From Nicotiana tabacum (Eukaryota; Streptophyta; Magnoliopsida; Solanales; Solanaceae): a stretch of DNA of 64,000 nt. The position numbers and the translations under genes are program-made. The stretch is from assembly GCF_000715075.1 (NCBI RefSeq), contig NC_134084.1, positions 4,776,501-4,840,500 on the forward strand, in the 5' to 3' direction. The notes under the pieces were generated by a model that was not told the origin of the DNA, did not search any database, and saw only the letters and a list, made by a program, of their open reading frames with translations. This document shows positions 42,937 through 55,790 of the stretch, one piece after another (position 1 is the stretch's first letter; every line of letters begins with the position of its first letter).

Positions 42937-45587
42937 TGTCATGACCTAATTCCACTATAGACCGTGATCGCGCCCAACACCATTGCTAGGCAAGCCAACA
43001 CTGATCAACTAGTGATTTCCCATTTAAATAAATTACTAAGTGGATAAAATTCTTCATTTGCTAAAAGGTTTATAAATTTACCAATGAAACAAAATTAAAC
43101 GGAAGCAATGAATACAAGCTGTAATCATGTATACAATACCAAAAATTATAAGTCTACTAGTGTGTGTGCCAAGACCTGCTATCACAAGTTTGTGGGAAAT
43201 CTAGTAGAATATACAAAAGAATGCTAGCCTACTGTCTGAAAGGAAATAGACAGAAAACAAAGCATAAGAGAGACTCCAGCTGTTGCTGAATGGCTCAAAA
43301 CGGCAGCTCACCGGGAAACTCTCGAGTTGGGGGTCGAATCTACGCACCGGAATGGTGACCATATGCACCTGCCTCAAATCCTGTACAATCAAGTACAGAG
43401 GTGTTACGTGAGTACATAAAAATATATACCAGTAAGTATCTAGTCTAACCTTAAAGAAGTAGTGACTAGGGGTCGACTCCGACACTTACTAAGGCCAACA
43501 ATATAACAATATGAAGTTTCTAATTTGAGCATAATATCTAGAGATGAACAATTCTCCCATCATAATTAAGAATAACAATAAAAAGTTTCCTTTATTTAAA
43601 ACAAGTGATCTCTCAACAATAGTTTATACAGGTTTTAAATAGTTTTCAACTCTAGTATCACACACGAATACCACCGAGGATGTTCGGCCCGATCCAACAT
43701 AAATGTGAACTGTGCACTGCTGAGGATCGAACGGCGCGAACTATAGATGCATCTATTAATCTACCAAGGTGAACGTCCCGCTCCCATAAGAGTAGTGGAA
43801 ATAGTCCCCCGCTCGCAGAATATACTTGCGACGCGGTTAAATGTAAATATAACATAACTTTTCTCAATTCTTTTCAAAATAATAATTTACTTGAGACCTT
43901 TGAAATCTTAAATTCCTTCACTTAGTTCCATTCAATGCAATTCAACAAATATGATCAGATAGCAGTATCCATAAAGCACGGTGTAAGCCTAAAACTACTG
44001 GGACATAGCAGGAATAGTAGTTACGTATGGACTCTCGTCACTTCGTGCATACGTAGCCCCCACAAATAATCACATTTTAATTAATTCACCTATGGGAAAT
44101 TTTCGTCTTACAAGGTTATAAAAGAGACATACCTCGTCCCAAGGCCTACTTCCAAACTCAAGAATGTGCTCAAACCCTCAAATCGGAGCCGAATGATCCA
44201 AAACTATTCACATTGTGTAAAAACTAATCAATATATGTTCAAGAGTTCATATTCTAACTATTAAAGCAATTTCCCAACTCTAAATACAAGATTCCTAAAA
44301 TTAACCCCCGGACCCACGTGTCTGGATTCCAGAAATTTTCGAAGGAAGTTGTTTCCCATGACCTAAAGAACATAAATATATGATTATCACTAAGTTTCAT
44401 GGTCAATTTTATCGTAAAAATCTCATTCTTATTAAACCCTAGGTTTTTCATCTAATCCATGATTTCTATCAATTTTCATGTTGAAATCTACCCAAAATCT
44501 ATGTATCGAACTCACAAAAAGTATAAATTACTTACCTCTAAAAGCTAGGTGGAAACCTCTCAAGAAGCTCCAATAATCGCCTAGAGAGTGAGAGAAAATG
44601 AGTGAAAATTGCTTAAGTCCCGTATTAAGTGAACCTCTCTGCCCCAGCAATTTTTTCACCTATGGTGCATAGGCCGCACCTGCGGATCTGCTTTTGCGGA
44701 CCAGATGTCCGCTTCTGTGGAGTTGGCTGGGCCAGCTGGGGCCGCACCTGCGGACGGGCTACCGCTTATGCGGTACCGCTTCTACGTATAGGGAACTGCA
44801 TATGCGGAACCTGGTTTGCCATCCTTGGATCACATCTGAGGGGCTTGGCTCGCACCTACAAGAATAGGATCGCAGGTGCGGTTATACCAGAACTGGTGCA
44901 CCAGCAGCCCTGTTGAGTTTCAAACTCAACTCGCGCATCGTTTGAATGGCACCTAGAGCCCCCAAGACCCTGTCCAAAGGAATTATAAAACGGACTCACT
45001 CGAACTCACGGAACGCCTGAAACAACATCAAAACTAAGAATCGTACCCTAAAACTAATCGAACCAAACTTAAGAACATCAAGTTCTTCAATTTACTTCCA
45101 ATACGCCGAAACGTACTTATACTACTCGGAATGACACCAAATTTTGCATGCAAGTCTTAAATGACAATACGAAACTATTCCCTGTCTTGGAATCCCGTTT
45201 GGACCTTGATAACACCAAAACCTACTCCAAACCAAATTTAAAGAACTTTCAAAACCTTCACGAACCAACTTTCACTATTCGGCGTCAAAACACTCCCTGG
45301 TCATGCAAAACCCTATCCGAACATACGCCCAAGTCTGAAATCACCATACAAACCTATTGGAACCATCAAATTCCAATTCCGAGGTTGTTTACTCAAAATG
45401 TTGACCGAAGTCAAACTTGGCCATTTAAGCCAACCTTATAGAACTAAGTGCTCTGATTTCAACCCAAACTCTTTCAAATCTTGAACTAACCATCTCCGCA
45501 AGTCATAAATCAGTGAAAGCAAGTACGGAATATCTTATTTAGGAAAACAGGGTTCTAGAAAGAAAAATAATTATTCGGGTCGTTACA
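42937..45587 (-). mobile_element. Solo LTR F inside the integrase of element C
   Basis: 2651 bp with TG/CA ends. On the minus strand it begins TGTAACGACCCG and ends GGTCATGACA, the style of Ty3/gypsy LTRs common in Solanaceae. The flanks are AAACC (42932-42936) and AAACA (45588-45592); the original reading of C implies AAACC, so the right copy has one mutation. No internal domain is present, so it is a solo LTR formed by recombination between two LTRs. Confidence 0.82.
44655..44890. repeat. GC-rich CCGCACCTGCGG-type repeats in LTR F
   Basis: Several short variants of (C)CGCACCTGCGGA and CCGCTT(A/C)TGCGG occur in an otherwise AT-rich LTR. Each unit is partly self-complementary. A similar but distinct GC-rich island is in solo LTR G at 48556-48775. 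Confidence 0.65.
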
Positions 45588-46380
45588 AAACAAATTCATT
45601 TTGCTAGCAGTTGACTATATGTCAAAATGGGTAGAGGCGATTGCATTGCCAACAAATAATGTCATGGTGGTAGATGCATTTGTGAAAAGAACATATTCTT
45701 GAGGTTTGGGACTCCACGTTCCTTGATTATTAATGAAGGGACACATTTTTGCAATCGGTTGTTGAATAATCTTCTAGCTAAATACCGAGTCCGCCATAGA
45801 CTGAGATGTCTAAAAGAGAAATAAAGAAAATATTAGAGAAGACGATGAGTGTGAATATGAAGGATTGATCTGCAAAGTTTGATGATTCCTTGTGGGCATA
45901 TAGAACTACATATAAAATGCCAATTGGGGTGTCGCCTTATAAGCTTGTTTATGGGAAGGAATGTCACTTGCCTGTTGAACTGAACACAAAGCATATTGGG
46001 CCATTAAAAAGTTGAATATGGACCTTGAAGCCGTGGGGTGAGAAGAGGCTCTTGCAGTTGAATGAGTTAGATGAGTTCAGGCTGCACTCTTATGAAAATG
46101 CTAAGCTATATAAAGAAAAGACAAAAGGATGGCATGATAAGCGTATCAAGCCACGCTACTTCGAGCCAAGCCAACAAGTATTATTGTTCAATTCTAAGCT
46201 CAAGTTGTTTCCTAGGAAGTTAAAGTCGAGATGGAGAGAGTCACTCATTATGGTGCAATTGAGTTGCGCACGTTAAATGGTGAAAGAAAATTTTTAGTGA
46301 ATGGACACAGTGTAAAGCACTATTAGGGAGGTATAATTGATCGGGAGAAGACCAAAGTTGTACTCGCTGATGAGTAAGTG
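45588..46380 (+). pseudogene. Element C integrase core and C-terminus
   Basis: It resumes with QFILLAVDYMSKWVEAIALP. The second catalytic Asp region reads LIINEGTHF, with Asn in place of Asp, and a short stretch before the catalytic Glu region appears deleted (near 45795-45805). Later text includes [40 protein letters not shown] and SVKHY near 46310-46324. Many stops and frame changes. Inactive. Confidence 0.8.
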
Positions 46381-47373
<993 letters not shown>

Positions 47374-47953
47374 CATCTCCCTGTTTCCCTAATCCCCCAA
47401 TTTTCCCTAAGTGCTTCTTAAGAGTTGTTCTATGGTGGGTGGTCTAGTTATTAGCCGAAATTAGTTGTGGTTGTATTCTATACGGAGTAGTAAACTAGAA
47501 TTCCCTCTACTTCATTGAAATTTGGTAGGGCCACCATGTTCTACCATTGTTAAACTAGAATGCAGACACTTCGTGCCCACAAGGTGTTTGTTAAAATGTT
47601 TGAATGGATATTTTGTACACCGGTGAAGTCTGAGTAATCGAGTGTATTTGTATATGATATTGGTCTAAGTATGGGGTGTGTAGGGCAGATTTTAGATGCT
47701 AGGGAGCTTGGTCTCAATGCACACATATTGCCCACACCATGTATCCTATATGATGTATGTTGTAGAATGTTGTAGAGTTAGCAAATTTAGTTTAGTTGAA
47801 GTAGTTGTGGAGATTAAAGCACCATATGCCACTTGTTTGCATTGAGGTGAATTCACTTGGCCATGATAAATCACTTGTTTATGTGGCATCGTTAGTTCCT
47901 TTTATCTATTGTGTGTCATGGGAAAGTCTTGAGTATCCATGGCCTTGTGGTGT
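47374..47953 (+). other. Element C sequence up to solo LTR G
   Basis: 580 bp; no gene recognised. The last bases (GGTGT, 47949-47953) form the left target duplication of G. Confidence 0.45.
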
Positions 47954-48555
47954 TGTGATAACCCAAAATGTCATCTTGTTATTTAAAGGTTAATTTTGTG
48001 TTTTGAGGTATTAAAAACCTCCTTTATCTCTCCTCTATTTGACCCTCCGGGACTGTCGGAACATGGGTTCAGGTCCGTTTATCCAAAATATAGGACTTGG
48101 GCGTATGCCCGGAATTGAATTCCGAGGTTCCTAGCCCGAGGAAGGAATTTTTGAAGAAAATTGATAAGACTGAAAATGCAATAACGAAAATGATTTGATC
48201 TTGTTGGTATCGGGCCCGTATTTTGGTTCTGTATCCCGGTAAAGGTTTATTATAATATTTAAGCCTTATCTGTAAAATTTGGTGAAAAACGGAAGTGATT
48301 TGATGTAATTCGGACCTTTGGTTGAGAAATTCAAAATTTTCAAACTATCTTGAAATTTCATGCAATTTGGTGCTAAATTTGTTGTTGTTTATGTTATTTT
48401 GGCGATTTGATCGCACGAGCGAGTTTATATGATGTGTTAAAACCTGTGTGCGTGTTTGATCTGGAGCCCCGAGGGCGGGTGAGTTTCGGATAGGCTACAT
48501 GATGTGTAGACTTAGAAAAGACCTGTGTTGATTAGTTCCAGAAAAATTGCACGTC

Positions 48556-48775
48556 TCTAAACCTAGAAGTGCGGCCGCGGAGTAAAATTTGTGGACCATG
48601 GTAGAATTTCACGGCCACGCCGGAAACTTCGCAGACCGCAGTGGGGTTCTGCGGACTGCGGTGGGATTTCGCGGTCAGTGGTGAGGGTAAGGCCAAGTAT
48701 TGTGTCCGTGCCTGATACTCCACAGACCGCGGTGAAGTTCGCGGCTACGGTGGAATTTTGCGGTCAACGTTTTGG
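48556..48775. repeat. GC-rich GCGG repeats in LTR G
   Basis: Repeated phrases such as GCGGACTGCGGTGGGATTTC, GCAGACCGCAGTGG and GCGGCTACGGTGGAATTT occur within an AT-rich LTR, just upstream of the TATA box. Short inverted pairs (CCGCGG, GACCGC/GCGGTC) could form stems. Confidence 0.65.
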
Positions 48776-48789
48776 GGATCGGAGAGGGC

Positions 48790-48797
48790 TATAAAAA
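48790..48797 (+). promoter_or_regulatory. TATA box of LTR G
   Basis: GGGCTATAAAAATGG directly after the GC-rich repeats, a good plant core promoter sequence. Confidence 0.6.
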
Positions 48798-50469
48798 TGG
48801 AACTTTTCATCCATTTTTCAATTTTTCAAAACCCAAAAACATAAGAGGCGATTTTTCAAATACTCTTTCTTCCCCAAATCATAAGTAAGTGATTTTAAAC
48901 TCATTTCTTTCACTCCTTAGCTTCTTTTTACAAGATTTCTTCCTAGAATCTAGGGTTTTCATGGTAGAATTGAGAATTTTGGGTAGAACTTAGAAATTTT
49001 AAAATTTGGGGACTTAGACCTCAAATTGAGGTCGGATTAAAAAACCAATTATATATCCGGGCTTGTCGGGCCCCCTTTTTTTTCTCGCGAAATAGGGTTT
49101 ATGACATTAACAACTCTTTTAATGGGTATTAAAAGAGAAGAGTTGCCACCTAATGATTAAAGTGCATTAGGACACTAAGAAGAGTTTGATTTAGGAAAAT
49201 CAGATATCGGGTAAGGGCTTGAAATTAGCCCAAAGGGAAGGTGTTAGACACCCCTCAAGATCCACTGTGTGGTTCCCGACCATACTATAATTGTGACTTT
49301 AAGTAAGCAAATAAGAGTTTCAAAGATGAAGGGGTTTTCACATAATGGTTGCAAATAGATAAAATTAAAAGAAGTGAAAGGCAAGCTGAAATTTGAGAAA
49401 ACGGTTTAAAATTTTGAAAGGTAAACAACGAAATAAACAAGTAAAGGGAAGCGGGGTCCTAAGTTTTTAAATAATACGGATCACCCCACACAATGTCCGG
49501 TAATCTCTCCTCGACAAGGGGTTACACGTGACATTATCGCGTGGTCATCACATCCATATCTACCCTTTCCCACCCCGTTAAGGTGTTAAAGCACGGAATA
49601 GTCTTGTTTACTTATTGCATGCTATTACCTGCCCCAATCCTATCATCCTCGGAGGTTCTTGGGACTACTAATCATATAATGATGGAAAGTTGGCTTATTT
49701 GTGGTTTCAAAAGGTAAAAATACTAAGGCGACAAATAAAACATGTATAGCAAGTATTGGGAAAACACATAAACAGGTATGACTCAAATAAACCTCCTCAA
49801 ATCAAAGAAAAGCATATAGTTTAACATGTCTTACACGTACTGATTAGGGTCTGATTAAAACTTAAAAGGCTAAAGCAGGCTGATTCATCACATATTTTCA
49901 TATAATAAGTTCGAATTAGACATGCCCGCTGGTTGTAATTAATGATAAAAAACTGGTGCAGTCATAACTTTTATCCTAAGGCTTGTCTAAGTGTTAGACG
50001 AAACCTATAGGCATGATATCTGCTGGTTTCAGAAAAGATGAAGTGTACTGATTTTAGAAGAGGCCGTCAGTTATTCAGGGAAGACGAGTTTTGACAAAAG
50101 ATTCTGCAGATGTTGGATAATGATTTTGCCAATTTTAGACTTATAGATGAACGAAAACGTTTCATACTAGGTTGTTAATTCCTATAGGCATGCTTTCTAG
50201 ACGTTGTTGACTTTAAAAACATTGTTATTGATATGCAGAAATCCTATAGGCAAGTCATCTATATGCAGTTAGTTATTTAACTCCTATAAATAGGTTTGCC
50301 TAATGACAGATGCACATGCAAATGGCAGGAAGTCCTATAGGCATATTATCTATATGATATGCAGAATTTCAGAAATGACTTATGGACATGGTCTCTATAT
50401 AATACAGAAGTGCAGAAACCTATAAACATGGTCTCTATATAATGCAGAAGTGCAAAAACCTATGGACAT

Positions 50470-50695
50470 AGTATCTATATGAAATGCAGAAGTGCAGAAG
50501 TGCAGAAGTATAATAATTCCCTATGAACATGATATCTATATGAAATGCAGAAGTGCAGAAGTATAATAATTCCCTATGAACATGATATCTATATGAAATG
50601 CAGAAGTGCAGAAGTATAATGACTCCCTATGAACATGATATCTATATGAAATGCAGAAGTGCAGAAGTATAATGATTTCCTATGAACATGATATC
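50470..50695 (-). repeat. 53-bp tandem array in LTR E
   Basis: Units start at 50521, 50574, 50627 and 50680 with CTATGAACATGATATCTA, and each contains GAAATGCAGAAGTGCAGAAG. The spacing is exactly 53 bp. The array has grown from the CCTATAGGCAT-type phrase that is scattered from 49985 onward and in LTR B. Confidence 0.9.
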
Positions 50696-51645
50696 TACCC
50701 CTTTGCATGCATGATTCCCTCCATTTTCACTAGCCATACCCAATAATTATTACAAGTTATTACAGCCCGGAATGAAATAAGAAAAGCAAAATTAAAAGTA
50801 CAACCAAGGGGAGCCTAATTCAGACTCCATGTCTGAAATATGAGATGAACCAACTCTAAAGATCATGATCCAAAGCCTTCCTCTCATCTTTGGATGTGTC
50901 AGAGTTTCCTAAGAGCCTCATATGGACTCCGGGTAGTGCTTATACCCAAATGTTACCAGATTAATAACATAGTGCAGTATGGAAGGGTCATCCCTCAAGT
51001 GTCCAAGTTCAGAGGGAACTTAAGGTCCCAAGGCAAGGCTCACAAGAGGGGGGGCAGAACCTATAAGCTAGGAGAGTGTGCAAGTGCAGAAGTGAAATTT
51101 TGAAAAGGGAAAAGGGAACAACTTAAAAATCAGTGCATATAGGGGTATAGAGGAGTAAGGAATTTGCAAGAACACAAGAGAAGCGGGCTAATGGGAATAC
51201 TCAGCAATGGGATATGCTAGCACACCCTCCAGCCTGTTAGAGGTTAGGACCTCACTAGTTCAGAACTCAAGTCATGGACAATAACTCATGTTGCCATGCC
51301 CTAAGTCATCACTTACAAACACATAGGGGTAATGGGGTAGGGAGTAAAGATTCACAGTAGAAACAGGCAGTAGAACATAGGCATATTAAGTTAAATATTG
51401 AACTCTACATAAGTAGTAAGGTAGCCATGGATATAAAAACTTTAAGTAAACACATTGGGGTGGTGCTGAAACTAAAATTAGGACATACCGGTTTCAGAGA
51501 AAACAAACAAAGAGAAAGCAGTAGTCTTGTAAAGCCAAAGTGCAAATGAGCAATCAGAATGCTATGAGTTTAGAAGAGAATTGTGAAGTCTGAAGTGTAG
51601 AAGTATCGAATTGAAGGTGTCCTAAATTGAAAAAGGGTCGTGCCC

Positions 51646-51652
51646 TTTTATA
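51646..51652 (-). promoter_or_regulatory. TATA box of LTR E
   Basis: CACTATAAAAGGGCACG on the minus strand. The equivalent site in LTR B is 14878-14885. Confidence 0.55.
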
Positions 51653-53220
51653 GTGCAGAAAACAAGTAGAAATAGGTAAGAAAATAGTTTGGAAATCAAT
51701 TACACAAGGTCTCCCTTTAATTAAGGGATTCTGATTTCAAACGGGCAAAATAATTAAGGAAATGGGTCAATCAAACACTTTTCCAGAGTAGTACAAGAGG
51801 GGTAAATACATAGAGGTTTATTTAAGGACAAAGTCTTGATAGTACACTGTTTGTGTAAATAAGGAAAGGAAATCAGTTAACAGCTAGTAAATCAGAAATT
51901 GAGGATTTCGTATGAATGAACCAGGTCAGAAAGATGGGAAGGATTTTGACTTAAGGAAAATCAGTACCAATCAATTAAACTTATTAATTCTGAATCAATC
52001 ACAAGTTGGAAAGGCATTTTGAAGAAAGATTCCTCATATATAAAAGCACACAGACACGTTAAACATGAAGAAATTTGTCATGCTATTCAATAGAAGAGTC
52101 TAGTGTAGGAGAATCAGAATTGTGTGCAAACAAAAGAAGTTCACACTTAGTTCATAGACCCAGAAATAAATCTGAAAGAGTCAAGGGTCCTCAAACAGAA
52201 CCCTAGTTTGATCATATGACCAAACTCGGAGGAAACCCCCAAATTCTAGGGTTTCCGACTCGAGTTAAATACAGAGATGAGGAGGCAACAGGCTCAGAGA
52301 TTTCTTTTCAGAATCTCATGAGAAGACAAGCAAATACAAATAACATTCAAACCAGACAGAGTGGATGAGCATGATGAGAGAATAGTCACGACAATAAAAG
52401 AAACGTGTTTAAGAAAACCTTTAGAGGGGACTTAAACAGAGTTCAGTAGAAGGCAAGCAAAACTTAAGAACTCAGTAGGAAATACATACAGTAGAAGAAC
52501 ACAAAAATACCGGAAAAGCATAGCAAAAATCATATAGGAAAATACAGCAAGATAAACATGCGAGCATGGTACAAAACACAATAGAAAAACAAAGCACAGA
52601 AGAACATGTATAGCATAAGAAAGCAGTAGAAGCACATGCGTGACAAATAACACAAAGAAAGGAAAAGAAGAGTCGGAGAAACATTTTAAGCTTTTTCAGA
52701 AACCCTAAATCGGAAGAGGTAATTTTTTAATAGAAAAAATTGGGGAAAACATTTAAAAACTCAAGTAGAGCACAAATATAGAACAGATTAAGAAAAGATC
52801 AGAGAAAACCTCGAATAGCTTAGGGTTTCAGGGGAACCCTAAAATGAGAAAGGCTTTGAAAAGGTTCGATCTGAGTCGGAGAGGATAGAACCATGCTCAA
52901 AACATCATTGTACGATGGAGCAAAACCGGCAAGGGCCATAGAACCTTGGATCTGTAGAGATCTGAACGGACACCTTCGAGGTCAGACCTAGGACCTTCGA
53001 ATACCAAGTGTTTGAGAGCAGAGGGAGATGAGTTTAGGCCATTCATGGCTTGAGATGCCATGGATTCCGGTGAGCTTGAGGTAGAAAACAGTGAGAGAGG
53101 CTAGGGTTTCGAGAGGGTTCGAGAGAGTTTGAGAGGAGAGGGATTTCATAGGCGGTTGATAGAAGAGAATGAGGGGATTAGGGTAGTCATTGGGGAATTA
53201 AAAAGGTACGGTATGATCAT

Positions 53221-53247
53221 GGTCGTTGATCAAAATGATCAACGACC
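53221..53247. promoter_or_regulatory. Perfect 27-bp palindromic element in U3 of LTR E
   Basis: GGTCGTTGATCA and its exact complement TGATCAACGACC are separated by AAA (12-bp arms). The related element GGCCGTTGATC with inverted partner is in LTR A at 14149-14177, although the two LTR families are otherwise different. Confidence 0.65.
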
Positions 53248-54609
53248 TAGATTAAAAGAGAGGGCCGGGCAGATCAGATAAGCGGGTCAGGGGTTGGGTT
53301 AAATTGAAATTGGGTTGGGTAATTTGGGATTTGAAATTGGATTATTTGGAGGATCAATTTGGGCTATAATTGAAATAGCCAGTTTTCCCTTTTTATTTTA
53401 TAAAAATAGTAAAATGACTTCTGAAAATAAATTAAAGGTACTAAATTAATTAATAATATATAGATATTATATTAAAAATACTGGAACAAATTTTATAGTT
53501 ATACGCGCAATTAAATCTTAAAATAGGCTAAAATTGCAATTAAATACAATTTAACTTTTAAAATACTAAATAAATTTACAAAAATGTGCAAAATTTACCT
53601 TAGCTATATTTTGGTATAAATATGAGAATAAAATAAATTATTCACCAAAATGATGACTTTGGGAATAATTATTAGTTTTTGTACTGCTAAAATATGGAAA
53701 TAAATTGATTTAATTTTTTTTTAAATTAGGAAAAATACTAAAACGTTTGGATATACCTATATATGCATACATATGATATTTTGAAAGTATTTTGCATATA
53801 TAAAATATACAGAAAAAATTGGGTATCAACAGGACTCGGGGGCAAATAAGTAATCAGGTATTGGTCCTAATTTCAGGTTTGGACCAAGCAGGCCCGAGGT
53901 TGATTTTTGAATTTTTGGTCAAAATGTTGGGAAACCTATAATTATGCATTGGAAGTGATTTATTTAGCATTTATTGATGTTGTTAAGTTAATTATGACTA
54001 GATACGAGTGGATTGGAAGTGGAATCGAGAGGTAAAGCGGTATTTGAGCTTTGAAATACCTGTTGGCTTAAGGTAAGTGTTTGGTCTAACTTTGATTTGA
54101 GGGATTAGGGATCCCCGACTTATTTTCTATGTGAAATTCCATGTGTGTGGCGTATAGGTGTGGTGACGAGTACTTATGCGCCACCAAATCATCATTTTAG
54201 CATGTTCCCTTCCCCGTTTCCTATTATATTGCTTCCTGCAGTCTTAATTGATACTTGATCATAAATGTTTCCATGTCTAATAGCCTCATGTTAACTGTCA
54301 TCAATGTTTTCATGTCTAATTGTTTCATGTTAACTGTCATAAATGTTTCCATGCCTAATTGCTTCATGTTAACTATTGTTTTCTCTATTGAAGTATTAAC
54401 TGTTTCGTAGCTACATTTATATACCTGGTTGGTTTAGTTGATTTGTTGGTTCTCCATGGTACACCTTGGTTGGTCTCGCTGTGTAGTAATAACTGTTGAA
54501 GTTTCATAATTGTATGGATCTTCCGTGGTTATGATTTGAGGTATAAATGTTGTGGGGGTTGAGCTAAACTGTGAAATACCTGTTTTATCTTCGTGATTGG
54601 TACTGATAT

Positions 54610-54752
54610 GTTGGAATCGGGTTGCACGCCGCAACATGAGGGATAAGGGTGAAATGTGATTGTCTGGTGGGAGCGGGTTGCACGCCGTAACAAGGAGTAA
54701 TAAGGGTGGACAGGTAGGATCGGGTTGCGCGCCGCAACAGGAGGAATAAAAG

Positions 54753-54809
<57 letters not shown>

Positions 54810-54935
54810 AGGAGTAATAAGGGTGGACAGGTGGGATCGGGTTGCACGCCAAAACAAGGAGTAATAAGGGTGAATATTCATACTGTCATTGATTATATGG
54901 TAGGATCGGGATGTGTGCCGCATCGAGTGATATTT
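54610..54935 (+). repeat. Repeats of CGGGTTGCACGCC in LTR G with (TA)n
   Basis: Five variants of ATCGGGTTGCACGCCGCAAC, most followed by AGGAGTAATAAGGGTG, occur at about 54617, 54673, 54719, 54835 and 54905. A (TA)n run at 54756-54807 splits the array. Frames through it with Ile-Tyr repeats are artefacts. Confidence 0.85.
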
Positions 54936-55790
54936 ATGTATTCTTTTCTACTGAGATTCATTATTGTGATGTTGAAATTCTCTTAAGGATTGGTTATAGC
55001 TGAGTAATGATAGAAAGCATGGGTTCTGTTTTACTTAAAGCAAGTTATTGATATATTTCATTCTGTAATTCCTTTCTGTCTTAGTATAAACTGTTGCAGG
55101 TTATATATATTGGTATGCCCCGCCGTAACCTCGTCACTACTTCGTCGAGGTTAGGCTGGGGATTTACCAGTACATGGGATCAGTTGTACTGATACTGCAC
55201 TATGTACTTTCTGTGCAGATTTCGGAGCTAGTGGCTGATTGAGAGGTTGGTTGTTGTTACTATACTCATGAGACCCAAGGTAGCCCTGCAAGCATCCGCA
55301 GGCCCTAGCGTCCCCTCCTATCTTTACTTCATTTCTGTTTTATTTTCTTCGAGACAGATGTGTTTTCTTTCAAACCATTATTTGTAGTATTCATAGAATG
55401 TTCGTGAGTTGTGACTCCAAATTCTTGGTGGTTATTGGTTCGGCTTCTGTTAATAGTATAATGATATTCATTTAATTACGTACTTCTGCATTTTATTTCT
55501 ATTGATTTAGTTTCGTTAAATTTATCTATAAAAATATAAAGGAGAGAGGTGATTATAATTCTAATATAGGCTTGCCTAGTAGGTACAATGTTAGGCGTCA
55601 TCACGGTCCCGACGGTGAAAATTCTGGATCGTGACAGGTGCAACACTTGTGCATTTTAGATCACAATTGTGAAGTATTGTACATTGAGCCTTCAATTTTA
55701 AGTGTAGGATCATTTTTGACTCGCGCGACAACCTTAGGTGTATCTTTTCATTAGTTCTCACATTCATGCTAATTTGTGTTGCAGGCTGCT

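Larger units (their letters stand above)
49064..53831 (-). mobile_element. Solo LTR E (same family as element B), nested in G
   Basis: In + orientation it begins TGTCGGGCCCCC and ends GGTATCAACA, 4768 bp. The flanks GGGCT (49059-49063) and GGACT (53832-53836) match at four of five bases. Its order is the reverse of the element B LTR: GGGGTG-CTAATACC-type text at 17145 of B corresponds to GGTGTTAGACACCCC at 49241. It gives the full length of this LTR family and shows what is missing in B. No coding domain inside. Confidence 0.82.
47954..55636 (+). mobile_element. Solo LTR G, split by solo LTR E
   Basis: It starts TGTGATAACCCAAAATG and ends GGATCGTGACA. Without the nested E and its duplicated target bases it is about 2.9 kb. 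Flanks are GGTGT (left) and GGTGC (right), one mismatch. A plus-strand TATA box at 48790-48797 supports the orientation. No internal retrotransposon domains are present, so it is a solo LTR. It lies in element C downstream of the integrase. Confidence 0.78.

Noticed and set aside
44629..45441. Frames of 95 and 97 residues in solo LTR F
   Set aside because: They cross the GC-rich repeats and LTR sequence; no domain and no conservation visible.
54434..54986. Four frames with Ile-Tyr repeats
   Set aside because: They are translations of the (TA)n run and the flanking LTR repeat on both strands.
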